DNA of 64,000 bases from G963662265 sp963668545 (GTDB lineage Bacteria > Spirochaetota > Spirochaetia > CADAEX01): positions 806,001-870,000 of the forward strand of contig OY764868.1 of the NCBI GenBank assembly GCA_963668545.1, read 5' to 3'. Below the pieces are notes generated by a model. The model searched no databases. It saw only the letters and a list, made by a program, of their open reading frames with translations, and was not told the origin of the DNA. Position numbers and translations under genes: made by a program. Below, piece by piece: positions 24,398 to 33,636 of this stretch. Every line of letters starts with the position of its first letter. The first letter of the stretch is position 1.

Positions 24398-24457
24398 AAA
24401 ATACTATAATAAACAGATATTTGTTACTGATTATCTTTCAGGGTACATCTTTTTTGT

Positions 24458-26737
24458 TCAAAGGAATTCCACACAGTTCCTTCCGTTGCTTTTGGCAATA
24501 TAAAGTGCCTTGTCCGCCCTTGATGTCAGTGTACTTGCTGAATCATCATTAGAGAAGACAGCAGTTCCGCAGCTTACTGTTCTCTTTCCTGTTTCCTCAA
24601 GCGGATTATCCTGTACAGCTTTTCTTATTTTTTCCGCATGTGCAATTACTGCTTCCCTGTCAGACATCGGACATATTATTATAAATTCTTCTCCTCCCCA
24701 TCTGCCTGTAGTATCTGTTTTCCTGTTTATTTTCTTCAGTATTTCAGATACATGGACCAGGAGCCTGTCTCCTGTCTGATGTCCGTAGGTATCATTAACA
24801 GATTTAAAAAAGTCCATATCAAGCAGAATAAGTGCCAGAGGGCTGTCATATCTTCTGCATCTTTCGATTTCCATTTCCAGTACTTCATCAAGCCTTATCC
24901 TGTTGCAGAGACCTGTCAGTTTATCTGTGGCGGCGAGTATTTCAAGCTCCCTGTTCTGTTCCTTCAGCTTTTTCTGCACTTTTTCAAGTTTTTCAAGGGC
25001 TGTTCTGGCCCTTTCCCTGCTCTTTAAAAGACTCCGGTTCCATAGAAGGATTATAGCCAGCAGTGAAAGGAATACTGAAATAATCCGCCATAATACTGTC
25101 CTGTCTGTTTTTTTAACAAGTTCAAAAGAATATAGCAGATTATATTCATTAATTTTCTCAGCCTCAGACAGGGTTGAGAGTGCTTTCTCCATAATATCCC
25201 TGAGTATCGGTTCATCATTCCTGGTTGCAATTGAAAGGTCCCAGTAGAGATCGAATCCACCTCCAATTTTGAGTTTTTTAAAGTCATAAAACTGTATTGC
25301 ATAAGCAATTGTCGGAAGGGGAGCAATGAATCCGAATATCCTCCCTCTTGCAGTCATGTTAAGAGCTTCCAGGGGTGATTCTGCAGGAATTATATTGATC
25401 TGTGGATATCTTTTTTTCAGGACCTCATAGTATGATGTGTTTTCAACAAGTGCTACGCTTTTTCCTGAAAGTGCATTGAAGTTCGGAACGAAAAGTGAGT
25501 TTTCACCTGTCGCAATTACAAGGGGAAGGGAAACATAGGGGGATGTGAAATCAAGATATTTTTTCCTTTCATCAGTTACCCCCGCCATTGTAATTATATC
25601 GCATTTTCTTTCTTTTGCATTTTCAATGGTTTCCGACCATGATTCAGTCGGGAGAAGTTCGAATTTTATTCCTGTTCTTTTTTCAAGTTTTGATATTATG
25701 TCTGCTCCCATCCCTGTATAGTCCCCGTTCTCATCAATTCCCTCAATCGGGAGCCATTTGGGATCAACACACATTTTTATTTCTTTCTTTCTCTTCAGGT
25801 ACTCTGTTTCCTCTTTGCTGAACCAGACTTTTCTTCTGCTTTCGAATGAATAATTGTTAAGGCTTTTTTCCAGTGTCTCTTCCAGTTCCCTGATCGAACT
25901 ATAATTATCATCAATCTTTTCTGATCTGTCTATGATGTGTTTTCTTATCCAGGATGCAGACAAGCGGTTTTCTTTTTTCTTCAGAATATGGTCAAGGGCC
26001 TTGTTTATTGAACTTGCGAGGAGCGGCCAGTCCCTCCTTGTTCCTATGTAGTTGAGGTCTTTTCCCCCGTTGATTTCCTCAACCGGGGATGAGATATGAA
26101 TATTGTCAATAAAATGGGTTTTTATATAGTATTCTGCCGACAGCATATAGGAAATTGCGGCATCAGCTGTCCCTTCAGATACAGCCCGGTAAGCTTCGGA
26201 TTCTGATTTTAAGTATAAAAAGCTTATATCTGGGTAATCTTTCTTCAGCTGCTTTTCAATCCAGACTCCTTCCAGAATGGCAAGCTTTCTGTTTTTGAGC
26301 TCATCCATTTTTGTTATTGTTTCATTTTTTCTGCAGATGAATGAGGGTACAAGTTCCATTACAGGGTCTGAGAAGAGGATGAATTCCTTGCGCTCATCAG
26401 ATACAGAAAGGTTTGTTACTATATCAATTTCCCTGTTTTTAATTTTACTGATAGTATCAGACCATGCATTATCTTTCACAAAATCAATTTTCAGATTGAG
26501 TAGCTCTGCAATTTTTTTTATTAGATAATTGGAATAGCCTTCCGCTTCCCCGTTTTCTGTAAAGTTAAATGGTATCCAGTCCTCTTCAAGGTGCACCCGC
26601 ACAACCGGAAGGGTCGCAAGAAATCGTTTTTCCTCCTGTGAAAGGAGAAGAACGTCAGATGGCGGATCGGCTGATAATTTCCCATGGGCAAAAACAAGTA
26701 TTAATAATGTAAGTGCAATACAGCTGCGTTTTTTCAG
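24458..26737 (-). CDS. Diguanylate cyclase with two periplasmic SBP_bac_3 sensor domains (CTG start)
   Basis: 759 residues if started at CTG 26737, preceded by AAAGGAG at 8 bases. The upstream frame encodes LKKRSCIALTLLILVFAHG, a signal peptide, then LSQEEKRFLATLPVVRV, the usual lead-in of a family 3 solute-binding domain. Domains: SBP one (about 50-275), SBP two (about 310-535), a membrane helix (TVLWRIISVFLSLLAIILLW), a coiled coil and GGDEF with DMDFFKSVNDTYGHQTGDRLL and RWGGEEF. The cyclase site is intact, so it should make c-di-GMP in response to an amino-acid-like ligand. The first ATG/GTG (26602) would lose the signal peptide. Confidence 0.85.
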   Translation of the reverse strand: MKKRSCIALTLLILVFAHGKLSADPPSDVLLLSQEEKRFLATLPVVRVHLEEDWIPFNFTENGEAEGYSNYLIKKIAELLNLKIDFVKDNAWSDTISKIKNREIDIVTNLSVSDERKEFILFSDPVMELVPSFICRKNETITKMDELKNRKLAILEGVWIEKQLKKDYPDISFLYLKSESEAYRAVSEGTADAAISYMLSAEYYIKTHFIDNIHISSPVEEINGGKDLNYIGTRRDWPLLASSINKALDHILKKKENRLSASWIRKHIIDRSEKIDDNYSSIRELEETLEKSLNNYSFESRRKVWFSKEETEYLKRKKEIKMCVDPKWLPIEGIDENGDYTGMGADIISKLEKRTGIKFELLPTESWSETIENAKERKCDIITMAGVTDERKKYLDFTSPYVSLPLVIATGENSLFVPNFNALSGKSVALVENTSYYEVLKKRYPQINIIPAESPLEALNMTARGRIFGFIAPLPTIAYAIQFYDFKKLKIGGGFDLYWDLSIATRNDEPILRDIMEKALSTLSEAEKINEYNLLYSFELVKKTDRTVLWRIISVFLSLLAIILLWNRSLLKSRERARTALEKLEKVQKKLKEQNRELEILAATDKLTGLCNRIRLDEVLEMEIERCRRYDSPLALILLDMDFFKSVNDTYGHQTGDRLLVHVSEILKKINRKTDTTGRWGGEEFIIICPMSDREAVIAHAEKIRKAVQDNPLEETGKRTVSCGTAVFSNDDSASTLTSRADKALYIAKSNGRNCVEFL

Positions 26738-26886
26738 TTTGTATGCTCCTTTAATCTGTTCTGAGTTACATTATTAATTATTAGTAAAAAAAGGTTATGT
26801 ATGTATGAATTAATATAATATATGAAGAGATTTGTAAATAAAGCAGATTGGAGGTTTCCAATGTTATATCAAAACCTGAAACAGTA

Positions 26887-27120
26887 TTACAGAATGAAAT
26901 CTTTTTTTATGCGTATTTTTCTTACAAGACCTTCAAGACCGTTAAGCTTGATTTCAAGTACAGACTCCATCATTGTTCCCAGTTTCCCCTGCGGGAATCC
27001 CTTCTGTTTAAACCACAGAAGATAGTGTTCAGGAAGATCAATAAGATATCTCCCTGAGTATTTACCGAAAGGCATTTTTGCATTTGCAAGTTCAACAAGC
27101 ATCCTGTTCTCATCAGTCAT
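26887..27120 (-). CDS. DUF3820 family protein
   Basis: 77 residues. MPFGKYSGRYLIDLPEHYLLWFKQKGFPQGKLGTMMESVLEIKLNGLEGLV is the DUF3820 core nearly end to end. These small proteins resemble a fold found in exonuclease-associated and putative virulence-regulating proteins; function is unsettled. The ATG at 27120 has no clear ribosome-binding site. It stands between two signalling genes without an evident operon. Confidence 0.78.
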   Translation of the reverse strand: MTDENRMLVELANAKMPFGKYSGRYLIDLPEHYLLWFKQKGFPQGKLGTMMESVLEIKLNGLEGLVRKIRIKKDFIL

Positions 27121-27250
27121 TATAGTGACTATAGCATGATGAATAAAAAAGAACACCCGATTATATCTGTTACAGCAGCATGTTTCCGGTATTGCTGCTG
27201 AAAATGATAAAAAATTTAAATGTATACTGAGTTACATTTCTTCGGCTGTG

Positions 27251-28576
27251 TCATGAACAGGGGAGGAGAATATGAAACGATGTTCCGATTCCCGGAGTAC
27301 TTTCAACATCAATGAAACCGTGATGGCTGATGACTGTTTCATAGACAGCGGAAAGTCCCAGTCCGTTGCCTTTCCCTTTTTCCTTTGTGGTGAAAAAGGG
27401 TTCAAATATTTTTTTGATAATATCAGCAGTCATTCCGCAGCCGGTGTCTGTAAAATCCAGTTTCAGATAATTTCCGGGGGAAAGATCAAAGAAATTTGTT
27501 CTGCAGAACTCTTCATCAATATAGACATTTTCAGTTTTAATTGATATTTTTCCTCCTTTCTCCATCGCATGGGATGAGTTTATTCCCAGATTAATGAAAA
27601 GACTCTGCAGTCCCGGAAAATCTCCCTGAATGGAATCATTAATACTTCTGTTGTCATATGTTATGGAAATCTTTTTATCTATTGAACGCTTCAGTATATC
27701 AATGGATTCATTCAGAACATCATGGAGTTCCAGCCTTTTAAACCTGTATTCATTTTTTCTCCCCAGTTCCATCAGTTTTGATGCAAGATTCGCAGCTGTT
27801 TCTGAGGATTTAAGAATCATGTTAATGTATTTTCTGTTATCTGAACCGAGATCATATTCTGAGGACTGCATAAGTTCTGCTGCTCCAATAATAATTCCAA
27901 GCATGTTATTGAAATCATGCGCAACTCCTTCTGCAAGCTGGCCAATTATATCCATTTTCCTGCTGTGTTCCAGCTGGTTTTTTATGTTCTGGTCTTCGGT
28001 GATATCTGTAACTGCTATTACAGCCCCGTTGCCGCTCAAAGAAATCGGATATATTTCAACAGTATAATAATAGCTGCTTAAGGTTTCTTTGTTTTCGATT
28101 TTCTGCGTCCATTTTTTTTTCTCTCCTGAATTAATAATCTCCATTATATTCAACGGATTATTAATAATATTTCCCAGAACAACAGTGATATCTTTTTTAT
28201 AGAGATCTCTTGATGACAGTGAAGTTTTAAGTTCGGCAGCTTTGTTCCAGTGGGTGATTTTCCCTGAAGAGTTTACTGCAAAGAGAACAGCAGGCATTGA
28301 ATCTATGATGCTCTCAAGGAATTTCTGTGTCAGGATAAGATTTTTCGAAAAAAATCTTATCCTGCAGTATTCAATACCTGCCACTGTACCTGATATTCCC
28401 CCGAAAACAACCGGTACTATAAAGCCCTGGGGTTTTAACGGATATCCTGAAAGAATTTTCTGAATAATTGAAAAGGCAGAGAGCAGCAAAGCCCCTGATA
28501 CGAAAAAACCAAGTGCCTTTAAAAGGCATACCCCGTTTTTAGAGTATAACAATGATATACTTTTTTCAGTATTCAT
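27251..28576 (-). CDS. PAS domain sensor histidine kinase (NtrB-like), orphan
   Basis: 441 residues. Two membrane helices (about 18-65) are followed by a PAS domain (ILTQKFLESIIDSMPAVLFAVNSSGKITHWNKAAE), the phosphoacceptor HDFNNMLGIIIGAAELM, and an ATPase domain with GINSSHAM (N box), DTGCGMTADIIKKIFEPFFTTK and GNGLGLSAVY. All kinase residues are present. No response regulator lies beside it. The HDFNN type is common among kinases that feed sigma-54 activators; a sigma-54 promoter for amtB lies 3.7 kb away, an unproven link. ATG 28576 is preferred to a TTG seven codons upstream. Confidence 0.88.
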   Translation of the reverse strand: MNTEKSISLLYSKNGVCLLKALGFFVSGALLLSAFSIIQKILSGYPLKPQGFIVPVVFGGISGTVAGIEYCRIRFFSKNLILTQKFLESIIDSMPAVLFAVNSSGKITHWNKAAELKTSLSSRDLYKKDITVVLGNIINNPLNIMEIINSGEKKKWTQKIENKETLSSYYYTVEIYPISLSGNGAVIAVTDITEDQNIKNQLEHSRKMDIIGQLAEGVAHDFNNMLGIIIGAAELMQSSEYDLGSDNRKYINMILKSSETAANLASKLMELGRKNEYRFKRLELHDVLNESIDILKRSIDKKISITYDNRSINDSIQGDFPGLQSLFINLGINSSHAMEKGGKISIKTENVYIDEEFCRTNFFDLSPGNYLKLDFTDTGCGMTADIIKKIFEPFFTTKEKGKGNGLGLSAVYETVISHHGFIDVESTPGIGTSFHILLPCS

Positions 28577-28668
28577 TTTTACCCCACTTTTTGACAAACA
28601 CTTTTTATAAAGAAACTGAACAGTTTTTAAACATTTTTATTCTTGAATTATAATATTTATTCTTCCTG

Positions 28669-28697
28669 TTTTCAAAAAAATGACTGGTATTTATAAT
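28669..28697 (+). promoter_or_regulatory. Possible promoter of the DNA polymerase gene
   Basis: TTTTCA (28669-28674), 17-base spacer, TATAAT (28692-28697). The -10 box is perfect, the -35 box weak. Confidence 0.45.
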
Positions 28698-28753
28698 AAT
28701 ATCTCTGTTTTTTATTCCACATGACAGGACTTTTCCTGTTATCATAGTTATAT

Positions 28754-31144
28754 ATGAACTGTGTTACAGGTTTTATCCTGACTTCAGAGAGCAGGGATAC
28801 GGGAGGAAGATGTGAGCTCTGTTATTACCTTATAACTGATGAAGGCCCGGCACTTGCTGTAATTGAAAACCACAAACCTCTTTTTTTTATAAGGGCAGAC
28901 ACATCTCCTGTTTTTACAGAAAGGTATGAGCGCAGAAGCCTCGAGCTTACTGATTTCTCCGGCAATCCTGCAGATGCCCTTTATTTTCAATCGCTGAAAG
29001 ATTTTTTTGATGCCAAAAGGTTCCTGAGGCAGCAGGGGGTAACTCTTTATGAATCAGATGTAAGAGCTGAAGACCGTTTTCTCATGGAGCGGTTTATCAG
29101 GGGCTCAGTTAAGGTTGAGGGTGTTCCTGAAAAAAAAGGGAGCCTTACTGTATTCAGAAATCCTGTTCTGAAAAGGGGAGGGGACTACCGTCCTGCTTTC
29201 AGAACACTATCACTGGATATTGAAACAGGCAGGGACGGTTCTGTCTATTCCTCAGCTTTCCATGTAAAGGATAAATATAATGAAATCAGAAAAGTATTTA
29301 TAAGAAAGGACAGTCCGGCAGAAGATACTGATAAATACAGTATGCAGAAAGGGGCTCTTGACAGTAATCCTCCACGATCTTCCGGAGATGGTATAAAACA
29401 TGACAGCTGGATTGAGTACTGCATCAGTGAAAAACATCTTATAGAATCTGTTGTTGATTTTATACGCAACAGCGATCCGGATATAATAATCGGATGGCAT
29501 GTGATAGGTTTTGACCTGGAATTCATCGAAAGAAGGGGCGGGTATTACAGAATCCCCTTAAGGATAGGAAGGGGAAAGAGGGCCCTCAGAATCGAAGAGA
29601 AAAAAAGCGGCATTTTTTCAGCTTTTCTTGAAGGGAGGCTTGTTATTGACGGGCCGCAGAGTCTCCGTACAGCATTTTACAGGTTTGAAAGCTTCAGCCT
29701 CGAGCATGTTTCACAGGAGCTTCTCGGACGGGGAAAAGACATCGCTCCTGAAAAAGACAAGGTTGCTGAAATTGAAAGGCGGTTCAGGGAAGACAGAAAG
29801 GCTCTTGCAGTCTACAACCTTGAGGACAGTGTTCTGGTAACAGAGATCTTTGAAAAGACAGCAATAATTGATCAGCTTGTAACAAGAAGCCTGATTACAG
29901 GCCTTGCTGTCGACAAGGTCCATATGTCTGTAGCCTCTTTTGATTTTTTCATGCTTCCGAAAATCCACCGCAAGGGTCTTGTGGCTCCTGATACAAGTGA
30001 TATCAGGCCGGGCAGGCCTGCATCGGGAGGATATGTATTTACATCTGATCCTGGACTTTACCATCATGTAGCTGTAATGGATTTCAAGAGCCTTTATCCC
30101 TCAATTATCAGGACTTTTTTTATTGATCCTGTATCAAGACTCAGATCAGATGAAAAGAGTATAACCACCCCTGCAGGGATTGCTTTTTCCTCAGTAAACC
30201 ACATACTTCCGGAATTCCTTGAACAGCTGATGGCCAAAAGGGAGGATGCGAAAAAGAGAAATGATATCTACCTTTCCCAGGCTGTGAAGATACTGATGAA
30301 CAGCTTCTACGGTGTTATGGGAACTCCGGGGTGCAGGTTTTATAACCCGGAACTTCCGGAGGCTATTACCGGAACCGGGCAGTGGATTCTTAAAACAGTA
30401 TCAGCATATCTCAGGGATTCGGGTTATTCTGTTATATACGGGGATACTGATTCTGTTTTTTTATGCCTTAAACAGGATGAATACAGGGATCCTCACAGGG
30501 CTGGAGAGATGCTTGCTGAAAAAGTGAACAGTTATTTTATCTCTCTTTTAGAGGAAATGTTCAGTGTAAGGTCAGAGCTTGAAATAGAGTTTGAGAAGCA
30601 TTACCTTAAATTCTTCCTCCCTCCTGTACGGTATTCTGAAGAGGGGGCGAGAAAACGTTATGCAGGTCTCCTTGATAGCGGTGAAACAGAATTCAAGGGT
30701 CTTGAAACAGTGAGGTCTGACTGGACAGAGCTTGCCAGGGATTTTCAGAAGGAGCTTTTCAGAAGATTTTTTGCAGGTGAGGAACTTCCTGAATGGATAA
30801 AAACATTTGTTGAAAACCTGAAAGAAGGTAAATATGATTCAAAGCTTGTTTACAGAAAGCGTCTGAGCAGACCTCCTGCTGAGTATATTAAAAACCGCCC
30901 CCCTCATGTCAGAGCTGCACTTATGCTTGACCCTGAAGGGAACAAGCACATCAGGGAGGTGTCCTACATTGTCTCGGCGGAAGGACCTGTTCCTCTGGAA
31001 ATGTTTTCCGGTTCTGCAGATTACAGTCATTACATAGAAAAACAGATAAAGCCGATAGCCGACGGAGTGCTGTTCGTCACCGGTGTGGATTTTGATTCAA
31101 TTACAGGGGGCAGGCAGCTTGATCTGTTTCAGCAGGAGAATTAA
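28754..31144 (+). CDS. polB: DNA polymerase II (family B)
   Basis: 796 residues, close to E. coli Pol II (783). The 3'-5' exonuclease motifs are intact: LSLDIETG near 155, DPDIIIGWHVIGFDLEF, and YNLEDSVLV. Polymerase motifs: DFKSLYPSI near 442, KILMNSFYGVMG, and YGDTDSVF near 562. The last residues RQLDLFQQEN hold a QLDLF beta-clamp motif. Pol II acts in replication restart and damage bypass. The gene stands alone behind its own promoter; nothing suggests a phage origin. Confidence 0.95.
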   Translation: MNCVTGFILTSESRDTGGRCELCYYLITDEGPALAVIENHKPLFFIRADTSPVFTERYERRSLELTDFSGNPADALYFQSLKDFFDAKRFLRQQGVTLYESDVRAEDRFLMERFIRGSVKVEGVPEKKGSLTVFRNPVLKRGGDYRPAFRTLSLDIETGRDGSVYSSAFHVKDKYNEIRKVFIRKDSPAEDTDKYSMQKGALDSNPPRSSGDGIKHDSWIEYCISEKHLIESVVDFIRNSDPDIIIGWHVIGFDLEFIERRGGYYRIPLRIGRGKRALRIEEKKSGIFSAFLEGRLVIDGPQSLRTAFYRFESFSLEHVSQELLGRGKDIAPEKDKVAEIERRFREDRKALAVYNLEDSVLVTEIFEKTAIIDQLVTRSLITGLAVDKVHMSVASFDFFMLPKIHRKGLVAPDTSDIRPGRPASGGYVFTSDPGLYHHVAVMDFKSLYPSIIRTFFIDPVSRLRSDEKSITTPAGIAFSSVNHILPEFLEQLMAKREDAKKRNDIYLSQAVKILMNSFYGVMGTPGCRFYNPELPEAITGTGQWILKTVSAYLRDSGYSVIYGDTDSVFLCLKQDEYRDPHRAGEMLAEKVNSYFISLLEEMFSVRSELEIEFEKHYLKFFLPPVRYSEEGARKRYAGLLDSGETEFKGLETVRSDWTELARDFQKELFRRFFAGEELPEWIKTFVENLKEGKYDSKLVYRKRLSRPPAEYIKNRPPHVRAALMLDPEGNKHIREVSYIVSAEGPVPLEMFSGSADYSHYIEKQIKPIADGVLFVTGVDFDSITGGRQLDLFQQEN

Positions 31145-31243
31145 TCAGTTTGCAGATACATATAATATTTTCCTCAGTTGGAATTTGCACCGGAGAATAT
31201 ATTTGTTTAATATTAAAGTAACTTATTGATAATGGAATAAAAG

Positions 31244-32035
31244 ATGAATAATAAAGTAAAGGAAAAATTACAGAATGGAAAAAAGGTTATTGGTACTTTT
31301 TTTGAAACAGGCAGCAGCATAGCTGTCGAAAGTCTGGGTATTGCAGGCCTTGATTTTTTTATAATTGATACAGAACATGGTCCCTTTGATGTTGAATCAT
31401 CTCTCGAGTTTATCCGGGCAGCTGAGTTGAGGGATATTACTCCATTTGTCCGCATTAAAGACCATTCCCGTTCTTCAGTTCTTAAAATGCTTGATATAGG
31501 AGCAAAAGCTCTTATTATCCCTTTTATAAACACTGTTGATGATGTGAGGAAAATTGTAGAATATGGCAAGTATTATCCTGCAGGGAGCAGGGGTTTCTTT
31601 TACGGAAGAACATCATCATACGGATATGACAGCAGTGTGAAAGATATAAATACTTTTTTTAAGGAATACAACAGTTCTTCCATGCTTATACCCCAGTGCG
31701 AGACAGTAGGATGTCTTGAAAATATTGAGAAAATAGTCAATACAGAGGGAGTAGACGGTATATTTGTAGGTCCCTATGATCTTTCGATAGGTATGGGGAT
31801 TCCTGCACAGTTTGAGAATCCTGATTTTACTGAAGCAGTTGACAGAATTCTCGGAGCATGTATCAAGGCAGGAAAACCCGCTTTTATATTCAGCGGGAAT
31901 ACTGAAACAGCTGCCGGGTATCTTGAAAAGGGATTCAGCGGAGTTGCAGTTGGAACAGACAATACTGTTTATATCAATGCATTCAGATCAATAATCAGGG
32001 AATTGGAAAAAAAGAAAGACCTGAATATGAATTAA
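31244..32035 (+). CDS. HpcH/HpaI-type class II aldolase
   Basis: 263 residues. DTEHGPFD (general-base His), FVRIKD (Arg), IPQCETVG (metal Glu) and GIFVGPYDLSIGMG (metal Asp) are all present. The family cleaves 2-keto-3-deoxy or 4-hydroxy-2-keto acids to pyruvate plus an aldehyde, needing a divalent metal. Substrate is open: sugar-acid-derived 2-keto-3-deoxy acids are likely, and a UxaA-type dehydratase that would make one lies at 50.4-51.9 kb. It is not in an operon. ATG 31244 follows a weak site (GGAATAAAAG). Confidence 0.85.
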   Translation: MNNKVKEKLQNGKKVIGTFFETGSSIAVESLGIAGLDFFIIDTEHGPFDVESSLEFIRAAELRDITPFVRIKDHSRSSVLKMLDIGAKALIIPFINTVDDVRKIVEYGKYYPAGSRGFFYGRTSSYGYDSSVKDINTFFKEYNSSSMLIPQCETVGCLENIEKIVNTEGVDGIFVGPYDLSIGMGIPAQFENPDFTEAVDRILGACIKAGKPAFIFSGNTETAAGYLEKGFSGVAVGTDNTVYINAFRSIIRELEKKKDLNMN

Positions 32036-32103
32036 AAAGCTGATTGAAACACTCTTTTTGTTGATACGTATCTGCATAGTAATAATGCTTATAAGTATTA
32101 TTG

Positions 32104-32142
32104 CCTACATTTATGTAGGATGAATTGCATGAAATGTAGGAT
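32104..32142 (+). promoter_or_regulatory. Upstream activator sites for amtB
   Basis: Inverted repeat CCTACAT-TT-ATGTAGG (32104-32119), and ATGTAGGAT repeated at 32113 and 32134, 21 bp apart (two helical turns). They lie about 100-140 bp upstream of the sigma-54 promoter, the usual place for an enhancer-binding activator. The sequence does not match the enterobacterial NtrC box. Confidence 0.65.
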
Positions 32143-32240
32143 TTGATTTTTTTCACCCCCTTAAAATGGTCATATCGTCTGAAAATCATATGAAAACCCC
32201 CTGAAAAAGCCTTTTTTGAATCAAAAATTACTGAAAAAGA

Positions 32241-32256
32241 TGGCACGTAATTTGCA
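32241..32256 (+). promoter_or_regulatory. Sigma-54 (-24/-12) promoter of amtB-glnK
   Basis: TGGCACGTAATTTGCA matches the RpoN consensus TGGCACG-N4-TTGCA exactly, with GG and GC 10 bases apart. Transcription would start near 32268, 24 bases before the amtB ATG. Nitrogen control of amtB-glnK by sigma-54 is well known in other bacteria. Confidence 0.92.
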
Positions 32257-32291
32257 TATGTAGTTCCAAACAGCAATGGAGGTAAATATAT

Positions 32292-33620
32292 ATGCTGAAG
32301 AAAAGATTTATGATTTTGTTATTCGGGCTGCTTTTAACAGCAGGGGTTTTCGGCGATGAAGCTATAAGCGGGGCAACTGTCCAGCAAATATTTGACTCCT
32401 TCGATATGATCTGGCTGATTATTGCAGCAACACTTGTATTTTTCATGCAGGCAGGATTTGCAATGGTTGAAACAGGTCTTACAAGGGCAAAAAACGCAGG
32501 TAATATTATAATGAAAAACCTGATGGATTTTTCTGCCGGATCAATAATTTATCTGTTTTTCGGATGGGCGATTATGTACGGTGATTCTGTATCCGGGTTT
32601 TTCGGTTTTTCACAGTTTTTTCTTTCCGGTGCGGATGCAACTGTCTACAGGGACTGGATGTTCCAGGTTGTATTTGCAGCAACTGCAGCAACCATTGTTT
32701 CAGGTGCAATGGCGGAAAGGACAAAGTTTTCATCCTATATAATATTCAGCCTTGTTATTTCAGGAATAATTTATCCTGTTTCTGGACACTGGATATGGAG
32801 CTCAGACGGATGGCTTGCGGGAATGGGATTCCATGATTTTGCAGGGTCGACTGTTGTTCACTCTGTAGGGGGATGGGCTGCATTAATGGGTGCGTATGTA
32901 CTCGGCGGAAGATCCGGAAAATACATTGGAAAGGGAAAAGATACTGTTGTTCAGGCTATACCGGGGCATAATCTTCCTTTGGCAAGTCTTGGTGTTTTTA
33001 TTCTCTGGTTCGGCTGGTACGGATTTAACGCGGGAAGTACACTTTCCGGAACAGATATGGGAATTGCTATTGTAGCAGTAAATACAACACTTTCTGCAGC
33101 AGCAGGTGCTGTAGCTTCAATGGTAATGATATGGATGCTTTCAGGTAAGCCAGAACCAAGTATGTCATTGAATGGCGCTCTTGCAGGGCTTGTAGGTATT
33201 ACAGCAGGCTGTGCAGTTTCTACTCCGTTGGGATCTGTTTTAATCGGTCTGATTTCCGGTGTACTTGTTGTTCTTTCTGTAGAGTTTATCGACAAGGTTC
33301 TTCATATAGACGATCCAGTCGGAGCTGTTTCAGTACACGGTGTCTGCGGGGTATGGGGAACATTGGCAGTGGGACTCTTTGGAAATACTGAAGATATCCA
33401 GGGCCTTTTTTACAGCGGTGATCCTTCACAGCTGATTGTACAGATTACAGGTATTGCAGCTGTATTTGCATGGGTTATAGTTACTTCATTTATCCTGTTT
33501 ATTGTTCTGAAGAAAACAGTCGGACTCAGGGTTTCCGAAAGCGAAGAACTCAAAGGTCTTGATATTACAGAACACGGAAGTGAATCATACTACGGTTTTC
33601 AGATTTTCCAGAATCAGTAG
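32292..33620 (+). CDS. amtB: Ammonium transporter
   Basis: 442 residues. A signal peptide (MLKKRFMILLFGLLLTAGVFG) precedes 11 membrane helices. Signature stretches are FFMQAGFAMVETGLTRAKNAGNI, DFAGSTVVHSVGGWAALMGAYVLGGRSG (pore His), LGVFILWFGWYGFNAGST and DPVGAVSVHGVCGVWGT (second pore His). It conducts ammonia/ammonium across the inner membrane. Expression is predicted to need sigma-54 and an enhancer-binding activator, and the PII protein encoded next gates the channel. Confidence 0.97.
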   Translation: MLKKRFMILLFGLLLTAGVFGDEAISGATVQQIFDSFDMIWLIIAATLVFFMQAGFAMVETGLTRAKNAGNIIMKNLMDFSAGSIIYLFFGWAIMYGDSVSGFFGFSQFFLSGADATVYRDWMFQVVFAATAATIVSGAMAERTKFSSYIIFSLVISGIIYPVSGHWIWSSDGWLAGMGFHDFAGSTVVHSVGGWAALMGAYVLGGRSGKYIGKGKDTVVQAIPGHNLPLASLGVFILWFGWYGFNAGSTLSGTDMGIAIVAVNTTLSAAAGAVASMVMIWMLSGKPEPSMSLNGALAGLVGITAGCAVSTPLGSVLIGLISGVLVVLSVEFIDKVLHIDDPVGAVSVHGVCGVWGTLAVGLFGNTEDIQGLFYSGDPSQLIVQITGIAAVFAWVIVTSFILFIVLKKTVGLRVSESEELKGLDITEHGSESYYGFQIFQNQ

Positions 33621-33636
33621 AAAGGGGAGGTGTTAA

